Shown here: in pieces, positions 10,923 to 20,736 of the stretch
Numbering within the stretch: the stretch's first letter is position 1
How the letters are laid out: the number at the start of each line of letters is the position of its first letter
Assembly (NCBI GenBank): GCA_905182995.1
Contig: CAJJDP010000165.1
Span: 96,467 to 160,466 of the forward strand
Source: Paramecium octaurelia
Taxonomy: Eukaryota; Ciliophora; Oligohymenophorea; Peniculida; Parameciidae
Direction: 5' to 3'
DNA: 64,000 bases
Program-made: the position numbers and the translations under genes
The notes under the pieces: model-generated
Database searches by the model: none
Told to the model about the DNA's origin: nothing
What the model saw: only the letters and a program-made list of their open reading frames with translations

Positions 10923-11322
10923 TCAATTGTAGGCAATATATTTTTGAGTTGATGAAAACTTTTGAAACCCTATAATGTAGCATCTTATAAATCCTTCGCT
11001 AATAGCCTTTCCTCTTGCTCTATTGCTAATATTCTTACTTCTGTGCAAAAACTTCAAATATCTACTTCTGTTGCATTTGGACATAATCAAAATCATTTCA
11101 TTGTCAATATAATTTTGTTAATAACTCAGGTATCCAAAATTCTTTTCCATGCTCATCGTTCTCGAGTAGATTTTAAATTAATAGTTACCACAAGATGTTA
11201 TTTTCTTCCTATTGTTGTTTAATCTTTTCAGAATAAGGTCCCAGTCCATATTGCTTTAATAAATCAACATCATTTTAATCTAAATGTATTGTTTCTGTTT
11301 ACTTACACCTAAATTTTAACAT
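10923..11322 (-). pseudogene. RPT1: second copy of the RPT1 pseudogene
   Basis: Same sequence and same lesions as 9599-9998. It is in the second half of the N-flanking duplication, so it is probably an assembly artefact. Confidence 0.7.
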
Positions 11323-11513
11323 CACAACTTAAATACTCTGTAATACTAAAATACTATATTGATAATTTGAATTAAGATTCTTAATTTTAATAGTTTACTA
11401 TAATAAAAGTCACTACATTCTATATTAATTTTTGAAGAAATCATCTTTTTAAACTCATAGAATTTAAGCCTAAAATTTGAGTGATCACTTAAAATTAAAT
11501 AATAATTTTTATT

Positions 11514-12337
11514 ATGAATTTAGTCGATCAAATACAAAAATAATTCCAAGAACTCTCTAAGGTTTTTCTAAATTGTAAATATTTAATTAACGATTAATAG
11601 GTCTATATGAAGTATCAATCAATATAGACCAAAATAATCAACAACTCTTAAGATTAGAACAAATTATTAAATAAGCCGCAATTGACATTTTAGAAGAGTT
11701 TCCGTTATAGAAAGAAATTAATCAATAGCATAAATAGACAAAACCTAATTAGCAGTCGATTTAGATTAGAATAAAGGGAAAAGTTGAAAAATAAAATTAG
11801 AATCTAAATACTTAAAAAGAAAATGCTAAAATCTTAAAAAGTCAAGCATTGTAAGAAGACAGTAAAATGGAATAGTTGATACCATAAATAACATTGAAAC
11901 AACCTTTTGATTAGACTTGTTTTCTATGTTAAAATTAAAATAATTTAAAACAGTAAACAAGTAAGATAATTAATGATAACCAATATTTCTATCATATGGA
12001 ATGTTTCACTAAAGCTAAATTTAATCATTTAAGTATCGATAGAATGTTAGAAATTTTTAAATCGAAAATTTGTAAAATTTGCAATAAACATGGGGCATAT
12101 TATTAATGTGAAAATTGCGAATTATGGTATCACTATGGTTGTATGTCAGAATTATATCAGAATACTAAAGAATGTATTGATTGTCCTTGTAAACCAATTG
12201 ATATCTTTTAAGCATAAGAAATTGATTTCTAAGCAGAAGATGTTCCGAGTAAGAAAAAAATAAAAATTGATCATATATCACAAAACACAGATTTATTTTC
12301 TGACATCTCTTTTAAGAGAGAATTAAAATCAATGTGA
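11514..12337 (+). CDS. PHD-type zinc-finger protein, 265 residues
   Basis: One 26-base intron yields 266 codons. Residues 1-125 are Gln- and Lys-rich and probably disordered. From about residue 130 there is a Cys/His cluster: CFLC, then HMEC, then CKICNKHGAYYQC, CELWYHYGC and a terminal CIDCPC pair. The order C-x2-C ... H-x2-C followed by C-x2-C-x6-C-x2-C-x4-H-x2-C matches an extended PHD finger as in chromatin-binding proteins. A short basic stretch (SKKKIKI) near the C-terminus could be a nuclear signal. The target is not known. It is convergent with the K+ channel gene, 55 bases between stops. Confidence 0.7.
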
Positions 12338-12392
12338 TTTATACAACTAATAATATTGTTTAACTATTGTTAGATTATATTTTAAGTTATAT

Positions 12393-15326
12393 TCAAGATC
12401 TTGTTTGGCTAATGTGACGAACAGACTAAGAAGATATCTTATTAATTTTTCTTTTTTTTAATTTTATTGGTATTTTCTTTACCTTTTTCAATTTGGCCAC
12501 TACTGATTCTAAATTAAATCCTGTATCATAAAATTCCATATCTGTTTATGCGTCTATTTGATATTCTTTGGCAACCATTAATTAAGCAATTTCTATTTCT
12601 ATTAACAATACTTAATCTACATCATAAGATTTTGTTTGGTATGAAGAATAGGATTATAATTATATTGATTATTATTACATTTGCTATGATTATTGTTGCT
12701 GTAACGTTATTTATTATTATATTTGCTATTATGGAGTTGGTTATAGTACATTGAATTCTTCCTCAATTCTTTCACCTTAATCCATTTTGATTTAATTTAT
12801 TATAACGGTTCCTCTTTTAACACTTTATTTAATTTTTTTCTCAATTGGATTGGAATCTCTTTCTTGCGTTCCACAATTTTTGCATTAAGCATTTTTTTAG
12901 AGAGAAGATCTGGTTTGCCTTTTTTTTGACTTATTCGATTTTTCTTCATTATTATACTAAATATCCGATTCCTTCCGTTTTGATTCCCTTTTAATTAACA
13001 ATAAATTTTGTGAACGAATCCTTTTGTCTGATTCTAATAAAGAGTTTGAGTCGCTTCCTTCCTATTCTGAATCTTATTGCATTTGAAACTTATTAGAGAT
13101 AATAAATTCAGAATTAGGTCCCAATTCATTCAAATAACCTTTTTAGGCGCAAAAATTGAATGCTGAAGCCTAGAAATTTCTCAATTATCCAAAAGTGTTC
13201 TATTTATTAATAATTAATTTACATTACATTATGAATTTTCTCATTCTTTCTTAATCTACCAATTGATCTTCTTTGTTATTTTTCGCCATGATCATTTTTT
13301 TTAAATAATCTCAGGTAATTAGGAGTATAAAATACAAAAGGACATCGAGTAAAAGTATGATTTTATCGACATAATTCACAACCTCCTAATTTAACCCTTC
13401 CATTGAATTCAATCTAATGTTTTACATAATAGAAATGCTCTCTGTCTCTTTGATTATATTTTAAAAGATCTAAGAGATCATCATATGTAATGTAAGCTAA
13501 TTTAGAAAATTTAACTGCTCTTGTTGAAAATAAAGCAGGATGTTAAGAAATAAATGATTTTTCATCAATAGCTTAATTTCTCTGATATATTTTAATAATT
13601 TTATTGTTGCTAATATATGCTTCAACTTCTCCTTTTAAAATAAAGTAGATTCGATCGACTTTTTATCTACTAATGATGAATATATTACCCTTCAATAGAG
13701 ATGGTCTCTTCTGGTACAAACGTTTGCTCTTTGACCAAAATGCATAACTTTTCGATAAATTATTAAGAAAAGTTTTATCTGATTAATTTTGAATTCAACA
13801 ATATATTCTTATAAAAGTCTATTTTAACCTCTTTGTTAAGATTTCCTGATAAATGAATCATTAACTTTTCGCATTCCGATTCCATATCTCTCTCTTATTT
13901 GAGATAATACTCAAAAAATTTCTTCACTTTGACTTATAAATCTTTGTTTAAACCTCGTTTTTTTAGGAATGAATCAATCATTGTCATTCTATCTCTAAGA
14001 TAATTTTTATTTTCACTCATTTAAGCAAAAATAGCTCCAATACTAGAAATAGTGTAACCAAAAATTATTGAACTCAATAATGTAACTAAAATAACAAAAA
14101 CCTTTTCATATTTGGTTACCTTAAATTATGAAAAATAAATACTGGAATTATGTCTCCATATCCTATTGTTAAGGTTGTTATGCAAGCCCAATAGAAACTT
14201 GTGATATATCTAGTTTACCAATTATCGTCTTATAATTATGCTCTCTGTATCCAAGTGTTATTTTCAAATTCCATTTCTTAAATTGCTATAAAATGCCAAA
14301 AGCAGGCTATGACATGAGATGCAAACAAGAATGTCGACATTAGAGATACAATATCAACTGTAGAGGCAAAATTAACTCTCAGATTAAGAGTTTCTACAAT
14401 ATTTTCAAATATATGCATAACCTAAACAATAATGAAATACCTTTACTCTAGAAACTCTAAATAATAGCACAAATTCTATGTATGGGATATTTTATCTACC
14501 AATCATAAAGGGGATTATCACGATGAAGTCCAGAATAAATTTTCCTTTTAGGTAATGCTTAAAAATTTATCCTCGATTCAAAACAAGCACCCCTCTTGAG
14601 TAATATGCAACATTAAAGTTCAACAAAATTTCAAACAAAAACACATACTAAGGCAATGTGTCAAGGAATATATCAACACCATCAACCACAGTTATATCAA
14701 AAGAGATCTTAAGTGGTATGTAAAATATGTTGATCAACAGAATTAAAAATACTACAACATCCCATTATAATTTTAGTACATTATCTGGTTTTATTGGCTT
14801 AATAAAAGAAGAGAATACGCTCAAGAAATTCATATATACCTTTAGCTTTGTTTGGAATAATTGCTAATATATAATATTTAATAATAACCCATGATCCTCC
14901 TTTTTCTCTGGCTCTTATTAATTTGTGGGTTAAATAAAAATTAAAATCAGCTGCTTTATCCCCAATTACTTTGAATTGTCTATGATCTAGATATCTGAGT
15001 TTAAATTTATCAGAATTAGTTAATAAGTACGTAACAAACCTGGCTACAAGAACTATTATATTGAGTGCTCTTTCTTTCCAAATCCGATTTTTAAAGCCTG
15101 ATTTGTTTTCAAACTCATCAGAATCATCTTATGAGACGATACTCTACTCACTTGCGTCGTTGGAAATCTTTATTTTTTCAAGCATATGAAATTAAGATTG
15201 CTTAGTTTTAAAATTTGTCAGGAATTCATCATCCTCATTTTGTAGATTTCTTTTGCTTATTAAGACTAACGAATTTGCTATACGAGGACTTGAACAAAGG
15301 TCTTCGTTGTGATCGAGGACAGACAT
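12393..15326 (-). CDS. cyclic-nucleotide-gated/EAG-type potassium channel, 930 residues
   Basis: Six introns (25, 24, 19, 23, 22 and 28 bases) splice to exactly 931 codons. Residues 1-170 are cytoplasmic. S1 starts at WDVVVFLILLINIFYIP and S2 follows; an arginine-poor S4-like stretch (FVLLFRVSRVKV) precedes S5. The pore helix and filter are WACITTLTIGYGDIIP, with the TIGYGD signature of K+ channels. After S6 comes a C-linker with paired helices, then a cyclic-nucleotide-binding-like domain (DRIYFILKGEVEAYI) whose phosphate-binding residues are not clearly conserved. A Cys-rich patch (GGCELC) and a long Gln/Asn-rich tail end the protein. It would act in the ciliary or somatic membrane. Ciliates have many such channels. 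Confidence 0.9.
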
Positions 15327-15736
15327 TAATTTTAAAAATTAAAAAATGTATTTCGTTTTTATAAGCTGAAAAGAGGATTAGATAACATAGAAAAATAAGA
15401 ATAAATAATCGTTTATCCAAATTCAACCCGATTAATTTAGTTATAAAATCATATAAATAGATTTCGTTAGAAAAACAACAATTTCAAATTAATAAAATCA
15501 TCATTATCAAGATATTTTAATATTTATCTTATTTTAGAGTTGTTTAAATAGTATTTAATAAAGTATTTCTCAAAAATATTGATAACAGCACTAGAAAAAT
15601 AAAGAATTCGTTATTAAACCTTTAATATTCTTAAAATAATTATTTCATATTAAAAAAACTTTATATTTTTCTTTCATTTATATAATAATAATTTAATAAA
15701 TAAAAATGATTAAATTTGAAAATAAAAATAAAAAGT
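15327..15736. other. intergenic region with channel promoter
   Basis: AT-rich sequence between the 5' end of the channel gene and the 3' end of the tRNA. No reading frame is supported. Confidence 0.4.
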
Positions 15737-15809
15737 AGGACCTACTTGGATTCGAACCAAGGTCTTGAGGGTTAAAGCCTCAGGTACTAACCACTATACG
15801 ATAGATCCT
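15737..15809 (-). tRNA. trnQ-UUA: tRNA-Gln(UUA), decodes reassigned UAA
   Basis: The 73-base cloverleaf is complete on the minus strand. The acceptor stem AGGATCT pairs with AGGTCCT (one G-T pair). A D arm with AGTGGTTAGT follows. The anticodon stem TGAGG/CCTCA encloses loop CTTTAAC, giving anticodon UUA. The T arm contains GGTTCGAATCC (B box). Anticodon UUA reads codon UAA, a stop in the standard code; in ciliates with the Gln reassignment such tRNAs insert glutamine. This agrees with the many in-frame TAA codons of the surrounding genes. A CCA end is not encoded, as usual in eukaryotes. Confidence 0.93.
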
Positions 15810-15957
15810 ATAGTTATTTTCTTTGGTTTAAAATACTATTTCTACACATTGTCTTATGCATTTAATTATATAATCAAAATATAATTGGGCTCAAGTAATT
15901 ATAAAAATTAAATATAAAGCTGGAAATTTTCATAAAATTTGATCAAAATGCAGAAAA

Positions 15958-17405
15958 TCATTTTGTGTTCATTTTTTTATAATTTTTTTAGAAAAAAGAT
16001 TTTGATATTAACCTTGAGCTATCAATATTGGATTTCTCTCGGTCTGATTTAGGACTCATATCAGTTTTTAAGTGAAGCTTATTAGGTGAATTTTTGGAAA
16101 CATTATTAGGTGACTGATTTCTACTATTATGAAATAACAATGGCTTTAATTTGAAAGGCTCCTTTCTTATATGGACATTAAATCTATTGCCATTTACAAG
16201 TATTTTATTAATCTCTGGCTATAAAAAAGGATGTTTTAAAGCTTGTGCAGCTGAAAATCGAATTTAAGGGTCTATCTCGATCAACCCTTTTAAAAAATTA
16301 ATCCCACTTTTTGTAATGGATGAAGTATCAGAAAAGTCAATATGTCCTAGGAAATTTTTGACAATAATTTCTTTTGTTGTGTTTGATTTAAATGGATCTT
16401 TACAGAACATCAATTAATAGCATAATATACCAACACTATATATGTCTACTTTCAGTCCGTATTATTATTTTCTTAATATTTCAGGAGCGACACAACCAGG
16501 AGTACCACAGTATTTGAATAAATAATTATTTTCACAATTTGCTTTTTCAGCCAAGCCAAAATCAATTAAACAAAGTGATTCATAATTATTTTATTATCTT
16601 AACATTATGTTGCATTTTTTGATGTCTCTGTGAAATATTCCAAAACTATGCATATAATCAAGACTTCCTAAAATAGATTTCATTATTATTTTAATTTAAT
16701 CTTCATCAAGTTTTCTTTCTTCAATATTACTATTCAAATCACCTCCTAACAATAACTCTTAAATTAAAATAATTTATGAATTTGACTCAAATACTCCTAA
16801 ATATTTGACAATATTAGGATGATTGAATAGTTTTAAATATTATATTTCAAACAATAAAGATTGCTTTACTTAATTATCTGTTTCGAGTTATGCCTTATCA
16901 AATACTTTTATTGCGTAATTTATGTCATCTATTTTAGATCGAACTTAATAAACCTAAAATTAAATATATTATTACATTAGCTGTTGATCCTCTACCAATT
17001 AGTTTTAAGATTTAATAATTGTATGTAAAATCTAATGAGATGCATTCTTTCATTAATACATTTATCCAATTATATATTTGTCCATAAAGCTCAATTTTAT
17101 TTTCTTTTTTCTCTAATGATACTCCTATAATGTCTTGGCTCGAATTCCTTAGAACTGTTAAAAAAGCATTGGAGAAAAAAATGAATTTCTAAATATAACA
17201 ACAATGGTACGTTTTTAGAATACTTAATATGTTACTTCCCAATTGAAATATTTTTTTCTTTGGTAATTTCCAATCGCTTAACTGTCACACAAGCAGTAGA
17301 CATCGATGAAAAACTTACGTTTGTAACCCAAAATTCTGTATCAGTAGATAACAATGAATTTTGAATATCAAAATATTAAGGATATTGCTTATTTCTGATA
17401 ATCAT
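15958..17405 (-). CDS. protein kinase with N-terminal PH-like domain, 467 residues
   Basis: Two 22-base introns give 468 codons. Residues 1-115 form a PH-like region: FWVTNVSFSS, then VSLEKKENKIELYGQIYNWI with a tryptophan helix at its end. The kinase domain follows with glycine loop IGRGSTANV, lysine in YAIKVFD, catalytic loop HRDIKKCNIM, DFGLAE, CGTPGCVAPEIL activation segment and DIYSVGI. All catalytic residues are present. The C-terminal 70 residues are basic and serine-rich. Ciliates have a large expansion of kinases of this PH-kinase architecture (from memory, not checked). The phosphoinositide specificity and substrate are unknown. It lies 148 bases from the tRNA. Confidence 0.88.
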
Positions 17406-17867
17406 AATGTTAATAATTAACTTTTTTTTTAATAATTTTCATATTACACTGAGAAATGGGAGTTATTTTTTGAACTAAAAAATTACGTAATTAATGTTTC
17501 TTATTCTCTAGTTGTAATAAAGGCAACCTTCTCTTAGATAATAAAAAACATATATTATTATTGTTAAAAATACCTTTTACAAACTAATAATAAATCATCA
17601 AATGTTCGATTAAAGTCATTGTTTTGAATCAAGATTTCAAAATATTTGTATAATATCTAGAAGTTAGGAAGCAATAGTTGTAAATTTAATATATAAATTA
17701 TCTGAAATTTGAAAGCATAAAAAAATCAAATTTTTTAGAATTTTTGAATATCAAGTATAATTCTATAACCTTATAAAATGAAAATTCTAAATTTTTAGTT
17801 TAAGAAGTATCTAAATCTATTTTTTAAACAAATTCATCCTGAACAAAAATTATTCAATAAAATTTTA
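17406..17867. other. divergent promoter region
   Basis: AT-rich gap between the divergently transcribed kinase and membrane-protein genes. Nothing else is seen. Confidence 0.4.
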
Positions 17868-18627
17868 ATGATTAAATTTATAGTAACAATAAGTCATTTG
17901 AGCTAGTTGATTATTCATACCTGGTTTATGTATCAATGTGTATTGACATTTTATTCCGGGATCATAGTAGAAACATTATGGAATCAAGTTAAGTATTTAA
18001 CAAACTTTTCAAATTGGGCTATGTTCACATTCTTAATACCTTTTGTTATATTTGATTTCAAAAATTACAATGCTTTGAGAATTCAAGATAGGTATCCATA
18101 GATTGTGAATTTATTCTTCTAAGGAATCAATCCTATTATATTTTTGGTAATGGCAACTTATTAAAGTTTCATAATAATTGATCCTAATCTAGTGTTGGAT
18201 GGATTTCTTCCAACATAATGGCAATTGGTAATACTTGCATATTTACATCTAGGTAATTGGCTGTTATTGTAAAAAATTTAATATTTTGCTAGGCAATTTG
18301 AGTATATCTTATATAAGCATAACCAAGTACCTAAACTTCAACGTTATGGATTTTTTTTTGCCTATACTTTTATTTATTTATTTATATATGGTAATTCAGG
18401 TGATATAATTAGGCTGCTATTTTTTCTAGAGGGGAAAGCATGTTTATGGCTTTTAAAAAAATGTAAGCATTCCACTAGTTGTCATGATAAACATAATGTA
18501 ATTTTTAATAATATTGTTTGCCGATTATGCTTATGAAAAAGTGACAAGGTCAAAATTTTTCAAGAGATTTATCCTTGAAAATTATTCCATAAATAATTAA
18601 ACCAGAAATGAAAAGTAGAAACAATGA
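17868..18627 (+). CDS. multi-pass membrane protein, 245 residues, unrecognised
   Basis: One 22-base intron gives 246 codons. Five or six hydrophobic segments are visible: MYQCVLTFYSGIIV, WAMFTFLIPFVIF, INPIIFLVMATYQSFII, WQLVILAYLHLGNWLLL, YGFFFAYTFIYLFIYG and IPLVVMINIMQFLIILFADYA. The C-terminal 30 residues are basic and presumably cytoplasmic. The spacing resembles TLC-type or similar small polytopic proteins, but no signature residue decides this. A second possible 24-base intron at 17882 would shorten the N-terminus by eight residues without changing frame. Confidence 0.65.
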
Positions 18628-19009
18628 ATATAATATTGATAAGTATTTTATTTAAAATTTTTGGAGAGTAGGTCACGAAACCTTCTTATTGATTAGATTT
18701 ATCTTTGATTAACAGAAGTTATGAAGAGATTATTGAAGAATCAATAAATTAAATTATTTTCAATGTCATCAAATAAATATCAATTTCATTTTTTTGTCCA
18801 AAATGGTTGTTTTGAACACAAGAAAGTTAATTTAAGGTTTTCTAATTTAAAATATAAGTCAAATAATAGAGGTGCTAAATAGGTAGTAATTATAAATCTT
18901 GAATAAGGTGAATTGAAGTAAATAGGATAGTTTCATCCATTTTCAATATAAATTAGTCATTCATGAATATAACTATTATTTTATTAAATTATAACTAAAA
19001 TAATTATAG
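18628..19009. other. intergenic stretch, convergent 3' ends
   Basis: AT-rich gap between two convergent membrane-protein genes, with no supported frame. Confidence 0.4.
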
Positions 19010-19545
19010 TCAATTTTCAAAATTATGCATTTCTATTTGTTATCTTATATTCGATTTTGATAGTACATGATCATTTGTTGTTGCTGCATACACATCATAT
19101 GCTATCCCCTGAAATTATGGTAATTTTTACTTTAAATTCCTTATACGCTTAAAAAGTGAAGTACACAGAAACAATGTAAAAAGTCAAAGAAATTGCTTAG
19201 AGCAAAAACTAATTTCTGCCATCGTTTGATAACTATTCAAGGTTGACTTTATTTTAGATATCAGTCAAAAAATTAACCACAATCAAAAAAGTGTTCATAA
19301 GACAAAAAAAGATGTAAATCACACAATTACAATAATTCAATTATGCCTAAGCACACCTAGTTTTATGTTTAATGATACCATAAAATAAAAGCCGATGTGA
19401 ATTCTGCCACGCCTGCCCACATATCGTAATACAGTTTTCCTAATGCTAAGCAGATTTGTAAGAAAATTATAAAGAAAATTATTCTCCTTAACACCTTTGC
19501 TTTCTCTGTTGTGGGAGGCACAATATCACCAACGCATAATATCAT
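19010..19545 (-). CDS. small membrane protein, about four TM helices, 163 residues
   Basis: Two 22-base introns give 164 codons. The product starts MILCVGDIVPPTTEKAK, followed by hydrophobic segments VLRRIIFFIIFLQICLALG, WAGVAEFTSAFILW, CVIYIFFCLMNTFLIVVNFL and AISLTFYIVSVYFTFQAY. It ends in a hydrophilic Asn/Gln-containing tail. The order of a short N-terminal cytosolic motif and four helices is common in ciliate gene families of unknown role. No specific family is claimed. Confidence 0.65.
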
Positions 19546-20194
19546 TGTTATTTATTAATATAATAAATTATAAACAATTAAAATGGGTATTGATAAAATA
19601 TTCAATGATTTAGCTTAATATCGCATTTCTTATTAATCTTATTAAGTTAAATAATAATCTAAATTTAGTGATTTTATAAGTAATTGTTTGAAACCTTCAA
19701 CTTACATATATAGATATATAATATAATCTTTATAGTGTTGTAAAATACAATATTATTGGTATACAATGTTTCTATATTTCATTATTTTCACTTTATTTGA
19801 ACTAGTTAATATCCTACATTAGGGCTGTCTAAAAATGATCATGAATATATGCTTGATCCAGCACTTTAAACGATTTATAGTATTAATTTAGATATTAAAT
19901 AGTATTATCCATCTACAAATTGAAATTATTCATAGTCAAATTCATTTTATCTCTATTGATTGTTAGAAGTCAAATGCCTTCTGCTTGGAGTTAATTTAGG
20001 TAAATAATAGTTGTTTAGAATAATATCTTTAGGAGGAGAAAAGAGAATGACATTTTATTATTGATAAAGTTTTTATTCCAGAGGCTTTTGTCTAAAGTCA
20101 ACTTATTCCAAATTCTGTTACTAAGGAATTTATAGAGATATTTTTTTTGCTGATTAGATAAATTATTAGTGTAGAATTCATTTTTAAAATTAAT
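19546..20194. other. stretch before eIF4E, possible small exon not resolved
   Basis: Open frames begin at ATG codons near 19846 and 19855 and could be extended with 19-23-base introns, but three alternative readings are equally good. The first part is hydrophobic in any reading. Part of this region could be an N-terminal exon of eIF4E; I could not join it in frame. Confidence 0.3.
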
Positions 20195-20717
20195 ATGTTA
20201 TTAAAAAACAAATACACATTTTGGGTTTCAACTCAAAGAACGCAGACAAAGATTGATAAGGATAACTATAATGACAATCTTTATAAAGTGTGTATGATAT
20301 TAGAATAATTTAAATTTAGGTAATTTCGAAACAGCGGAGCAATTCTGGATGTATTACTAATGGATAGCTAAGCCATCAACTATTCCAGAAGGATGCCAAA
20401 TTTTATTATTTTAAGAGGAAATCTAACCAATGTGGGAAGATAAGGCAAATCAAAATGGAGGAAGATTTGTATTTAGATGCAAAAATAATGTTGATCGAGT
20501 TTGGGAAAACATTCTCTTGAGTTATATAGGAAATTAATGTACATACAATGAATTTGTCTGTGGAGTGGTTGTTAATTAAAAGAGATCATTTACTTAAGTT
20601 TCAATATGGGTGAAGAATATGGCCTCGTATTAAAACTAAGAAGACAAAATAACATAATGGGTTAAAGAGATGTTTGGAATCAATGAATTAGAATTTGTAT
20701 AGCATCCAAAAAGTTGA
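20195..20717 (+). CDS. EIF4E: translation initiation factor eIF4E, cap-binding
   Basis: One 28-base intron gives 165 codons. The conserved eIF4E core is visible in order: LLKNKYTFWV, FETAEQFWMYYQWI (the FW pair that contacts eIF4G), QPMWEDKANQNGG (the tryptophan and glutamate that clamp the m7G cap), CGVVVNQKRSFTQVSIWVKN, and a C-terminal NELEFVQHPKS. It recruits capped mRNA to the ribosome. At 164 residues it is shorter than the usual 200 or so, and the usual 25-40-residue N-terminal extension is absent, so the start may lie upstream. Only 19 bases separate its stop from the next ATG. Confidence 0.87.
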
Positions 20718-20736
20718 AATTATTTATTAAAATAAA

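Larger units (their letters stand above)
8708..11353. repeat. direct duplication of 1322 bases around a single N
   Basis: Bases 8708-10029 recur at 10032-11353 with no difference noticed, separated by the N at 10031. The repeat holds the 3' part of the Rieske gene, the DIX gene and the RPT1 pseudogene. Because the copy begins in mid-codon of the Rieske gene and the junction is a single N, this looks like two overlapping contigs placed end to end, not a biological duplication. Confidence 0.9.

Noticed and set aside
17882-17905. Obligatory 24-base intron in the membrane-protein gene
   Set aside because: Both the spliced and unspliced readings stay open in the same frame, so the sequence cannot decide.
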